Part shown: one piece after another, positions 48,034 to 59,011 of the stretch | How the letters are laid out: each line of letters opens with the position of its first letter | Position numbering within the stretch: the first letter of the stretch is position 1 | From: Colletes latitarsis | Lineage: Eukaryota; Arthropoda; Insecta; Hymenoptera; Colletidae | Length of the DNA: 64,000 nt | Direction: 5' to 3' | NCBI RefSeq assembly: GCF_051014445.1 | Contig: NC_135147.1 | Coordinates: 24,456,479-24,520,478, forward strand | Program-made: the position numbers and the translations under genes | The notes under the pieces: model-generated | What the model was told of the DNA's origin: nothing | What the model saw: only the letters and a program-made list of their open reading frames with translations | Database searches by the model: none

Positions 48034-50066
48034 TATCGAAACTTAACTTGTTAGCTGTCTTTGACGAGTATATTCGTCCTGCGTGAAAAAGTAGTTACAA
48101 TTTGCCATTTAATGCAAGTTCTCCGTTGGAATATATTGAAAATGCAGTTATACCCAATTGAAACTGTCAAACACAAACTCAGTTAACTAAACCAATTAAA
48201 AGAGAGACAATTGTGATATGATGAACTCGTCGCCATCTATGAAGCTGAATATCTTTGAATCATTCAGGTATCGAGTGTACCTCGACGCTTTGATTATAAA
48301 AATTCATTTCTCCTAAACTCTGTCGTACAAAATTCAACGTTTCTCAAATATCTTCCTACGTTTTCATCTATAAAAAAGCTCTTATCGTGTCTTCCATGAA
48401 ACGGTGCAGATTCTATACAGTGTACTTTTATTATTTAATAGTAGCAAAGAATTTAAACTCGCCAGATTTTACCGTGACTGTGTTTATGATCCCAATCTGA
48501 AATTTCGTTGCATTTTGATGGTAATGAACTCGCGTACTCTCCGTCCCGGAATCGTTCCCGTCGAACACAGTTGCACGAGCATCGAGGAAAAATGGTAATC
48601 GTTTGGAGGAAAGGATTGGCTGAACATAAGCCACGCGATCAAGATCTACATCACAATTTCTCTATCGTTCTTTCTGTCTAGTCTTTTGTGCGGTACGTGC
48701 TCGAGTATTCTCGTAGAGCGAAGCATAATGCATCCATTCATGCTAAAGGGCGATTCGACTCAACTTCGAACCGTCCGTGCACGATGAATCGATAACCGTG
48801 CGGTGCATTTCTTGAAAAATATTTACACCGTACACCTACGATCATCAATCGTCAAGAAATATATTTTCTGATTAATTTACATACGTACTCGACCGTAGAG
48901 AAAACAGAATCGATCTCGTTATTTTCGTTCCCGCTGAAAATCTGGGTTAACAATAGATCGATAGTTTCTATACAGTTAGAACACTCCCATATTATAAATA
49001 TCTATTGCATATTATCGTTAATCAGAAATATTTTCAATCTCCAAAAGAATAATTCATTTCTCTTTTCTCTAACCTTTTCAAAGCCAATTAAAAGGACTAA
49101 ATACGCCTAGAGTGGGCGTAGAAGGTCCAATTACTTCTAAAAACCATTCCCGGTATCAACAGATCGTTCGAGCGCGATTCGAATCAGTTTCCACAAGGTT
49201 TCCCCGGTCCCTCGAAAGCTATCCATCGATCGATCTCTCTAAGGTAACACAAACAAGCACAGAAACCGTAAATTCATTACCGAGAGGATCCGTTTTGGCA
49301 AATTGAATGAGTTCATAAACCGATCGTCCAATTACCCGGAATCTGCTAGTCTCTTAATAGTTGTAAGACGAATCGATAGCGTGAACGAAGCCGGTGGACG
49401 ATCTTACTTTGAAAAATCGTCTATTAGCGGTTCGTGGCACGGTTTAAATCGTTCCACGGTTTGCTGGATCGATCGATGGACTGCACAGTAGCCGCGTGGC
49501 GCGTCGGATATACTCGGCGCAACGTATACCGCGGATGACTTCGTTCCAGTGGGAATTTTTGACGATCGGTTTAACACGAGTGCTATCCAGGGCCGTTCTC
49601 CGGTTCGCACACATTCCAGAACAAATCCTCGGGAACGGATCTGTTGATCCGGCGAGCCGTTAATCGCCCACGCCTTTAGAGCCCCGGGATTAACGATCTG
49701 AGGTTCTAAAACAAACATTCCGTCTGCGGCTGTGTCAGCAAGCGTGTGTGACGATCGAGGCGATCCGCGTCTGACTTCGAGCCTCGTTTTCTGCCAGACT
49801 TCCCGTGGAAACTCCTGATCCATCGAACCGGCGACCATTTCGAGGCGAATGGCAGCTCCTGTTAATCTCTGTTTGCTAATCGTTGAGTTTTCCCCGAGAT
49901 TCTTCGTCTTTCGAGACCTCAAGGTTCTTCGATCTGTCTGGTTTCCAACGTGGTTCGAGATTTCTGGCTTAAAAGTATGATCTACGTTGTTTGTGCAATG
50001 AGGTCCAAGGTTTGATAGCAAATTTTCTTTCTTTCGAAGGGTTAGGACTGTTGGAGATTTTTAGAC
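48034..50066. other. Unique sequence; no gene recognised
   Basis: AT-rich to about 49090, then GC-richer (49480-49930). The minus-strand frame of 205 codons at 49404-50021 is one of the longest in the window, but its translation suggests no family and it has no clear exon signals. There are no repeats. Confidence 0.4.
48062..48079. repeat. Degenerate copy of the GACGAGTATACTCGTC palindrome
   Basis: TGACGAGTATATTCGTCC differs from the perfect palindrome at 39719-39736 at two positions. A CAGTTAACT word follows at about 48180, mirroring the CAGTTAACT after the perfect copy. Confidence 0.6.
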
Positions 50067-50930
50067 TTCTTTTTCTGGTTCAAAAATCGGAGAATCAGGG
50101 TATTTGTGCTCTCAAACTTGGTCAAACGAAGGAAGACTAGTTTGTTTCAGTTTCAAATAGTTTTAAATTCTCTCTTTTTCGTTTTAAGAATCGTGGAATC
50201 GAAGTATCTGGGCTTTCAAACTCGATCAAACGAAAGAAAACCATTTTGTTCGAGTTTCAACTTTGCAAGGGAGAACAATGAAGCTGAAATCAGTTCGAAA
50301 TTCCCTTTTTTTCGTTTTAAAAATCGTGGAATCAAAGTATCTGGGCTCTCAAACTCGATCAAACAAACGAAAACCATTCTATTCGAGTTTCCACTTTGCA
50401 TAAGAGAACAAAGAAGCTGAACCCGAGTTAAAATTCTCTTTTTTTCGTTTTAACACCGCAGAATCGAAGTATCTGAGCTCTCAAACTCGATCAAACAAAC
50501 GAAAACCATTCTATTCGAGTTTCCACTTTGCATAAGAGAACAAAGAAGCTGAACCCGAGTTAAAATTCTCTTTTCTTCGTTTTAACACCGTAGAATCGAA
50601 GTGTCTGAGCTCTCAAACTCGATCAAACAAACGAAAACCATTCTATTCGAGTTTCCACTTTGCATAAAAGAACAAAGAAGCTGAACCCGAGTTAAAATTC
50701 TCTTTTCTTCGTTTTAACACCGTAGAATCGAAGTATCTGAGCTCTCAAACTCGATCAAACAAACGAAAACCATTCTATTCGAGTTTCAAGTTTGCACAAG
50801 AGAACGATGAGCCCGAAACTAGTTCAAAATTCTCCTATTTCGTTCCAAAAATCGCAGAATCAAAGTGTCTGGTCTCTCAAACTCGTACAAACGAATTTCA
50901 ACTGCCCCAAGAAACCCCTATTCCGAGTTC
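50067..50930 (+). repeat. Tandem array, about seven copies of a 132-bp unit
   Basis: GT(A/G)T(T/C)TG.GCT(C/T)TCAAACT begins at 50100, 50204, 50337, 50469, 50601, 50733 and about 50865. The central periods are 133, 132, 132, 132 and 132. Units contain CGAAAACCATT(C/T)T(A/G)TTCGAG, TTTGCA(T/C)AA(G/A)AGAACAA and TTCGTTTTAACACCG. The central four copies are nearly identical and the edge copies diverge. Confidence 0.95.
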
Positions 50931-52785
50931 GAGCAATATTCGAACGCGGACGACGTATAATTTCGTCCACCGGGTGTAATTTTATCGATGATCGGCCCAC
51001 GAACGTCGCCGATAAAATTTCATAAAAGGATTAGGGTGACACCTGCGACTTTCCCCAGGCTGTCGAAGGGTTCCAAGGCCCGCGCGTGGGTGACTGTAGT
51101 CGATACGTGTTAAAAAGAGAACACGTGTTCTTAGAGGGTCGACTAACCCTGCTCGTAACACAGAGCCCTCGGCAAGGCCATGTAAATACTTTTCCCAGGG
51201 AGTCACCGGTATCTCGGGGCGGCGAACTTTTCCGCTTTCCCGCGGCATAAGCTGATTGCAAGCAGACCCGAAATTTCCTGGAAGGCTTCTGTGTTTAACC
51301 ACCGATCGATAATACCCCGTTTCCCGATGGTGTCTCAGCGGCAGCGTTTTGTAGTCGACGTAGGATGCCGTCGGTCTTCCGCGGAAAAGAGGAGAGGACT
51401 CGTCGATACGATTAACGGCCGACGAACCGGTTCCCGGATTCACCGTGTTCAAATCGGACGGTGCTACTCATTTCGGCGCTAGACGACGTGTCCGAGAGTA
51501 GCTCGTTGCTATAGAAACCCACCCCCAGCGATGTGGCATGGGTGGTGGTCGACAGGGGTTCTCAAAATCACTCGATTCCAACCTTCAGCGAAACGCGTTT
51601 GTCAGAAACATCGACTGAATTACTATTTTTATTGATGATACAGACTCCAGTGAAACCACCAGATTTATCATTTTGGGCAAGAAATCATTTCTGGGAATCG
51701 ATTTAAACTCCAAACGCTGCAAATTGGAATATAAACCCTATAGTAATATAGTATTTAAGATTCTTCAAACAGCTTTCGTTATTGATACGAGAATTTAATA
51801 TAAACATCGTAACAATATAGTACTTAACATGGCTCAGACAGCTTTCGTTATTAATATCAGCTCATACAAAATTTTCCAAATTGTTTTACATTGTTACTCA
51901 ACCTTTGCGTCTGAAAAATATTAACGAATTAAATTTCATTAAAATTTCGAACACTGACTTCTTCCGCGATAAAATTATTCCTATTCCCGAACCCAAGCAT
52001 TTGTTTTTCCAGGTTCGTAGGTGAAACTGAATTCCCATTTTTCGGGTGAATTTTTGAAACCAAATTGTACGGTCAACAGGTTAATTGGTGGACCGTGAAA
52101 ATTTCGTGCATACGGGGTGTAACAGGGATCCCGCCCTTCGAAACGTCCAAACAGACGGCGCGACGGAAACGCGGAATGAAAGGGGTGCGGAGGAACCCGT
52201 CAGAGGTCGGCTGAAAGCGACAAAGAAGGGTTAATGAAATAAAAGACCGCGGAAGTTATAAGTGGATGAAGTAGAACGATTCGAAGGGCTTCCTTTTTAT
52301 CAACGAGAGGACGATTTATGGGGCTGTTGTCCCGTTTGTACGAACTGTCCCTGGAAGTAGCACGGATGAATTAAAAGGATTTGTTTGGTTGTTTTTCCGA
52401 GCGACCGGGACGCGCGTACACAAGGAAATATAGGGGTGGATGCGTTACCGCGGGGGTGATCGAACTTCGAAACACGCCATGGCGGAACGCGTGTGTCATC
52501 CAGGCAGCTTTTTACTTCTTTTTTTCACGTCGGAGTTTTTCTTTCCGTCTATTTCCCGAGCGCTTCGATCATTCGGATTCTCGGTGATTGCGATTTTAAT
52601 ATCTGGGGATTTTTTAGTTTCTCTTTAAACTTTACTTTCAAATGTTTTTATGCAAAACCATTTCGAGAAATTTCAAGACTCGAGGTTCGAGATTTGTTCG
52701 TCGAGGAAGCTGCTTAGACTCGATCATTTTAAATCTTGCACGCATGTTTTTGTATATTTCAATAAACTATGTAAATTTTTTCTAG
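50931..52785. other. Unique sequence; small duplication; no gene recognised
   Basis: GC-richer at 50940-51560 and 52060-52580, AT-rich between. A short two-copy repeat (AATATAGTA(T/C)TTAA...ACAGCTTTCGTTATT) sits at about 51746-51785 and 51815-51853. The 156-codon minus frame at 50982-51452 is unrecognised. Confidence 0.45.
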
Positions 52786-53204
52786 TGTAAATAATAGATT
52801 TTGTCGAAGTAATAAGTATTTGCAGACGATGACTACGTGGGGACTTTCGAACACGTTTGAGAGAAATTTTCGTTTTAGTGATCCTAAATAAAAATATCTA
52901 TACTTTCGTTTAAGATTCTACTCACGTTTGCCAATATTAATTAAATTCTAAAATACAATTTTCAAAATTGTAAATAATAGATTTCGTTGAAATAATAAAT
53001 ATTTGCTGACGATGTACTACATAGAGACTTTCGAACACATTTGAGAGAATTTTCGTTTCGGTGATACTAAATAAAAATATCCTTATAATTCCTAAATATA
53101 TAAATATAAATAAAAGACGAGCAGAGAACCTCATTTTCGGTTAAAACCCGTTAAAAGATTCTACTCACGTTTCCCAATATTACATAAATTCTAAAATACA
53201 AAGT
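52786..53204 (+). repeat. Two-copy direct repeat, 183-bp period, second copy with ~50-bp insertion
   Basis: TGTAAATAATAGATTT begins at 52786 and 52969. Both copies continue with TTTCGAACAC(G/A)TTTGAGAG, AAATAAAAATATC, AGATTCTACTCACGTTT and AAATTCTAAAATACAA. The second carries roughly 50 extra bases (about 53083-53140) before AAAAGATTCTACTCACG. Confidence 0.9.
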
Positions 53205-54080
53205 TCGAAGATCGACAACTATTATCCAAAATTCCTGTTCCCAGAAAAAATTGAGATTTAGTTCCAGCAGAATCTTTCCAGCGTATTTTCACGACTCGAA
53301 ACTTGACGAAATCGCGAGAAGCGATTTTTTTTTTATCTGGTAACAGATCTCTTAAATCCAATGTTCCTCGACGACCATCTCTTTCAAATCGATGCATTTT
53401 CAAGATGAAGGTTCGCGATGTCTCCGAGTCGATACTGCAGCGATCAAATTCTTCCATCGAGGTCCTTCGAACAGCGTTTCCAGCATCCTCTCGCACGATC
53501 CTGGGAATCCGTCAGGTAAGACGCGACCGATGGACGATCCGTCTCCTTTCATCTCCGAAATTCGGGTTATTTGTCGACCGGATGGGAGTTAGCGTACAGT
53601 TCTCGGACAATCGGGTCGCCCCGGAGTTCCTTGGACGATTTCCCTGGGAACCCATTGCCAGCCAATCTAGATGGTACGTAACGGGACGTGCTCGTCCGGG
53701 TCCTGGACTTATTGTTAGGGTGGCTTTTGACCCTGCGGCAACTTCGTGTACCGCGATAAACCCCGGAGATGGAAATCGGAACCCGTATTTACGGACGCCC
53801 TGTCACAACGCGAATTTCTGCAACCCCCACACCTCCCTAAAGAGCACAAACAACGATCGACTTCCTGGAAACCTATCAATTTTCACCCCCATTTGCTTCC
53901 ATCTATGCGAATTTTTGTTGGATCGAACGATACAAGACCAGAAATATTATTAAATCAGCGTCATCTAATTTTTTTAATGTTTCGGACTTCTTAGCTGTAA
54001 TGCAAGAGAATTGACTATGCAAGCTTAAAGAGTTTGATAAATAATGATTTTCATGCAAATAACAGTAAAGTTACTCTTAT
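53205..54080. other. Unique sequence containing the longest open frame (216 codons); status unclear
   Basis: The plus frame 53303-53953 has no recognisable domain. An acceptor-like pyrimidine run ending in AACAG (53347) and a donor-like CAG|GTAAGA (53513-53521) could bracket a small exon inside it. The translated 56 residues suggest no family, and a 101-codon minus frame overlaps. I regard it as probably non-coding. Confidence 0.3.
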
Positions 54081-54846
54081 ACAGGGTGTTCGGCCACCTC
54101 TGGGAAGAATTTTAATACAGGATTCTAGAGGTTAAAATAAGACGAAAATCAAGAATTCCAATTTGTTGATGGAGGCTTTGTTAAAAAGTTATTAACAATA
54201 AAATTCAAAAATTTCAAATCGTTCTGGAAAAATTATTTTCGGTTGCGGGGGTTAATTACAATCATTTTTGGTGAATACACATATCCCCGAAATCCTACTC
54301 AGTTTCGAGAAAAAAATTCGAGTAAGTGCCTAAATTTTTCGACGAAAAAAAAATTTTTCAAATCGTTCTAAAAAAATTATTTTCAGTTGCGGGGGTCAAT
54401 TACAATCATTTTTGGTCAATAGACATACCCCCGAAATCCTACGCAGTTTCGAGAAAAAAATTCATTACCGAAAATTTCATGTCTGACCATAGCGTCGATA
54501 TGTTTCACTGAATTTTCATGCGAATCTTTAAAACGTCATAACTTCTGAACGAATTGGACGATTCTCATGTTTAAAAAAGCAAACTACGCGTATTTTGATG
54601 GAGAATATGTAGAAATCGCAAAAATATTCGAAAAGTTGGTCCTTGCCCCCGCAAAATGAGAAAAACCCCATAACAATGGTCCAATTTTCAAACAGCCATA
54701 ATTCCTACAATAGTGAATATATTTCAATGAAACTTTTTTCTGGAGTAGATCCCATAAGTACCTACGAAAAAGTATTAAACAACTTTTCTGCAGGACGTCA
54801 AACAAAATTACTAAAAATGAAAAAGGAATGGCCGAACACCCTGTAT
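54081..54846 (+). mobile_element. Family I element, right end mostly deleted (copy F)
   Basis: The left end is complete (ACAGGGTGTTCGGCCACC to GGCTTTGTTAAAAAGTTATT). Two M1 modules follow (about 54215-54320 and 54355-54460), then M2 (54465-54820). The right side keeps only GGCCGAACACCCTGTATA (about 18 bp) fused to the end of M2. TATA flanks both ends. M1 order differs from copies B and C (M1-M1-M2 and not M1-M2-M1), so internal rearrangement has occurred. Confidence 0.88.
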
Positions 54847-54925
54847 AAAGCATCAGGCAATCGAAGAAGCAATTTTTAGTTGCGTAACTATAACACCACG
54901 TCAGATAAGCTAATTTCATTGGGTT

Positions 54926-55186
54926 TCAAGTCACCAAAAGAGAGCAAGTCTATTCCATATTCAATTAAGCAAAGTTAATTTAAATTAAATTTAATATACT
55001 CGTTTATATACGAATATGCAGTGTGGTACGTATCAGAGTGCAGAAGAAAAGGGTGGAATTTTAGTAGATCGGACAGAAAGCAAGATTACACAAAGTTGTG
55101 TTACACTTTCTGGGTAATATTGATAATTATGGAAACAATAAAAGGGATGCTATTGTTACGTATCAGTTGAGAATTGCTCTTTTAAT
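54926..55186 (+). repeat. Family IV dispersed repeat, copy 1
   Basis: It aligns with 62502-62734. Shared ordered blocks are TTTCAAGTCACCAAAAG, TCTATTCCAT, TAAATTAAATTTAATAT, ACACAAAGTTGT, TTGATAATTATGGAAA, AATAAAAGGGA(T/C)GCTA and TTGAGAATTGCT. It is non-coding and of unknown origin. Confidence 0.85.
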
Positions 55187-56337
55187 TACCTAACTCTCTT
55201 TGCAGAATTTCAGTAATATTTACGAGAAAATCATTGTTTAACACACTTTTCAAACTTATACAAGTAATTTTCTTGCAACCAACATGTGCAATACTGTAAC
55301 TTTGGGTCTTGTTATAGTTATGCATCGTAGAAGTTTCTGTAAAAAATTACAATTTACCAGAGCTATTTAGAGCTACTCAGAACTTGGGAAGAAAAGTTTT
55401 TGAGTATTTCTTTTATGTAGAAACATTGTACGAGCCTCGAAATTACAGTGTAACATTCGAGTCTGATCCTACAGAGGTTTTCTAGAGGAAGTTTCTTGTT
55501 TTCTATGTTCCCGACTTGCATGGAAGTTGCGTTCCTTTTTTTGTGATACTTTGAGTGTTTCTGTTCTCTGTTGGAACATTGTTACGAACATTGCGAGTAT
55601 CCTGTGAATGGTTGCGGTGCCAACTCCTGTGCACGAGCGGTAAGAAGACGGTGGTTCCTGGCGAACTGACGGAAAATCGATCCTGCTGAGATCGATTTCC
55701 AAAAAACAGAGTCGAGCTTGAAACTAGGATTTAAATTTGGGGCAATCTAACCTTTTACTACTCGTTAAGAATTAGTGAAACATCGGAGATTTAATAAATG
55801 AAACTGAGAGTAATGGTTTCCAGAATTCTCGATCTAGAAATAAAATTTTAATAATAGTGGACGTAGTGATATTCTTAATGAATTTCTGCTTCTGAATCAG
55901 AGTGCTGTTTTGTCCCTTTTGTGGATCTCTAGAGCTCGACGGTAATTAGAAAAATTAGAAAAAGTTCCACGATGCTCATTGAAAATAGATACAGAAATTT
56001 GTTGCGTCGATTCCCACTCGACACAATGGACGCTCTGGATTGGCCCGCCGTGACGCTAAGCCATTTAGAGGATTGAAGGACCTTTTCCCGATATCTTTTC
56101 AGGTCACGGAACGGGGTAAAATGTATTTCAACTTTAGTCCGTTTCGCAGTTCCATTTTGATCGAACCGTGGTCGTCGGGAACAATCACATTGCTCGAGCT
56201 TCGACTTTGGTCGCCATTAGTCGATGCGTTTATACAGCGAAGACGAGCAATACAATCTCCGCCAATAATAGACTGTAAACGCTTTCATCGTTCGCGGAGC
56301 GTTTGCAGTCAATACAAGGAAATACTTCCAAGTAGCA
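55187..56337. other. Unique sequence; no gene recognised
   Basis: AT-rich, with a more balanced segment at 56030-56330. The 117-codon frame 56040-56393 is unrecognised and runs into the following tandem array. Confidence 0.45.
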
Positions 56338-56925
56338 GTGCATTAATACTATTTCGATCGAGTACGATAGTCAATTTGCAAATACGAAATTAATGGTGGA
56401 ACCGGAGGCAAATTTTATTTACGGTACAACAAATCAAAATTGTTCATTCATACATAAATTACGAGAAATTTTTTTAAGAGATCCTAATTAATACTACTTC
56501 GATCGAGTACGGTAGTCAATTTGCAAATACGAAATTAATGGTGGAACCAGAGGCAAATTTTATTTACGGTACAACGAATCAAAATTGTTCATTCATACGT
56601 AAATTACGAGAAATTTTTTTAAGGGATCCTAATTAATACTACTTCGATCGAGTATGATAGTCAATTTGCAAATATAAAATGAATGGTGGAACCAGAGGCA
56701 AATTTTATTTACGGTACAACGAATCAACATTGTACATTCATACGTAAATTAAATTACGAGGAACTTTTTTAAGGGATCCTAATTAATACTACTTCGATCG
56801 AGTATGATAGTCAATTTGCAAATATAAAATTAATGGTAGAACCAAAGTAAATCAGAGATAAATTAAACGAATCGAAATTGTACATTCGATTACGAGAAAT
56901 TTGTTAAGGGATCCTAATTTACGAG
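56338..56925 (+). repeat. Tandem array, four copies of a ~146-bp unit
   Basis: AATGGT(G/A)GAACC occurs at 56392, 56536, 56682 and 56832. Units contain TTAATACTA(T/C)TTCGATCGAG, TAGTCAATTTGCAAATA and TTTTATTTACGGTACAAC. The last copy is shortened and diverged. Copies 1-3 are very similar. Confidence 0.93.
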
Positions 56926-59011
56926 TATAATTTTTATTCGTTATTAAAACGGATCAAGAAGGTAATTAAATGCTCAGAAATCAGTCAAGAACGAGAAGTA
57001 AAATTCTGTGGTAATTCTCGTTGGATGCACGATCAAGATTTCGATATCACGTCGCCGTTGGAGGTAGAAATTTTCGCGTGGCAGGAGTTAGGCGCGTTTG
57101 TGTTCGTGATCCCATCAATCGAATTCCTGCGCGGGACGTCTCATTACGAGTTAGACGGCCTAGCCCAGCTTTGTACGCGTTTACACGCATGACCCTCGGG
57201 TAATGTAGGTTAATCAGGAGATCCATTGAACTTCTCCTATCGCCTTGCGCTGGATGCTCGTCCACTCGTACGTCGTTTAAGGCTCCCCCAATCGGATGCA
57301 ACTCCCACGCCTTGGACGTAAACACGTTGATAAGGGACGTTATGTTCGCGCGAACCGCACTAAACTGTGCATAGGTGCATCCATTGTCGAACGGAATAAA
57401 TACTCGCGTCTTAGTTTAACAGGACGCCCGTGAAATCAGAGTAATCTGCATTTATATTTGCAGTATTAGAAAAAATAGAAATTTCGACTATTCCGTATTT
57501 CTATATGCTTTTTTTCGTTATTGAAATACGTGAAAGAGAATTCTAATTGTTTTATCTATCTTGAGCATCTTGAATATCTAAAATGTGAAAGGATTAAATG
57601 TTTACATTTTATTTTGTATTAGAGATTTGTATCTGGATTTGGCCTGCACTGGTTTTTAACATATCAGATAATATACCAGTGGTTAACAGAACCCACCAAA
57701 AAATTATGCACAGAAACATTAAAATTTCAACGATTCGGGAACGAACAGAGAGCCAACTTCCAGCGATTCAAATTTGGACAATGCGTTTTGTTGGCCAACG
57801 ATGGTGATTCGAGCCTCCGTATCTCCATTGTACTCGTCATTGACGCGTACGTAAACTTGTGTGTCCGATTGTATAATCAATATTCTGACGGTTGATTCGC
57901 CAGGAATTGATCGACGTTGTGTCGGGATTACTAGGTACCCGATACAGATAATAATGTTAGACGCGTCGCAGGTGGCCTCGATCCCTATCATAACTCCGAA
58001 AGCACATTATCGGTTAGAGATGATCAATTTGGAGACTGCAAACTCGTTTATAAATACCTTCAACGCGAACGGTTTTGCGATTTTCTCGTATTTTTGATTC
58101 GTTTCAATCGAGAAACGGGCCAGAAGATATTTTTCCCGTTCGTTTTAGGGCGAGAAGCAAAAATGTCGACTTGGGGGAGGGGGAGGGGGCACCATTTTGT
58201 CCCGGACGACGGAAACGACCGGTTTAATTTGCGTCCAACCTCCTCCGTTCGCTCCCGCGGAACTTGGGAAGTTGGAAACTTACGAGTCTTAGCGACAATA
58301 AAGCGATCGGACCGGGAGGATAAAGTTTTTCGGTTCTTTCGCGAGGCTCTCGAGCTTCTCGGTCAGCGGGGAGAATTTCTGCCGTCTGTTCGTTCACGCT
58401 ATCCGGGAACACGAAATTCCGGGTCACGAGCACAGGCGTGGGGGGCCGAGGCGGAAAGTTTTGCGACGCACGTGGAATCTCGCGACGGCGAGAATAATAG
58501 GAGCACTTGGCACGAGTGACGGCATCGCTGACGTTAATTATCTTAATGAGCCGGGAAACCCGTCGACGCGAACGACGAAATTGTCTCGGTATCGTGCCCC
58601 GCGGATTACGAGAAACGAGCCCCCGCGATCGTTATTTTACCCACTATAATCGGTAATTTAGATCGCCGCGAAAATTAAATGTAAATTTGACGTAACACCG
58701 AGCGCCGTTTATTGTATATATTACCCCGGAATGTGTGCCTGCGTACCCACGATCGCGCGAGCAAGGAATGTTGATTTAACTGTCATTACCAACGCGTTCA
58801 CCGTGCAATCGTATTCATTAGCGATCGTCTACGCTGTCTAGTGTTTGTTTACCTTCGCCATTTTGCTTCGATGCAATTTAAATTTACTCCGTTCCGTTCG
58901 CCGTGACTACTTTGGCAAGCTTAACAATTGTGGTAAATACCAGTCGAAAATTTGTCTATACTTCTCGATATCCACTGTAATATAAATTTCTATCTCGAAG
59001 CACTGCTCTGA
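56926..59011. other. Unique sequence with GC-richer islands; no gene recognised
   Basis: Balanced or GC-rich at 57010-57420, 57770-58020 and 58150-58900. The last stretch (TTAATTATCTTAATGAGCC at about 58535, then CpG-rich sequence) looks like candidate conserved non-coding DNA. The 141-codon frame 58094-58519 contains a glycine/arginine-rich GGGGGAGG repeat and is unrecognised. Confidence 0.4.

Noticed and set aside
49404..50021. 205-codon minus-strand open frame
   Set aside because: It has no recognisable domain or signal and lies in a GC-richer, stop-poor island. No convincing neighbouring exon was found. Kept as unproven.
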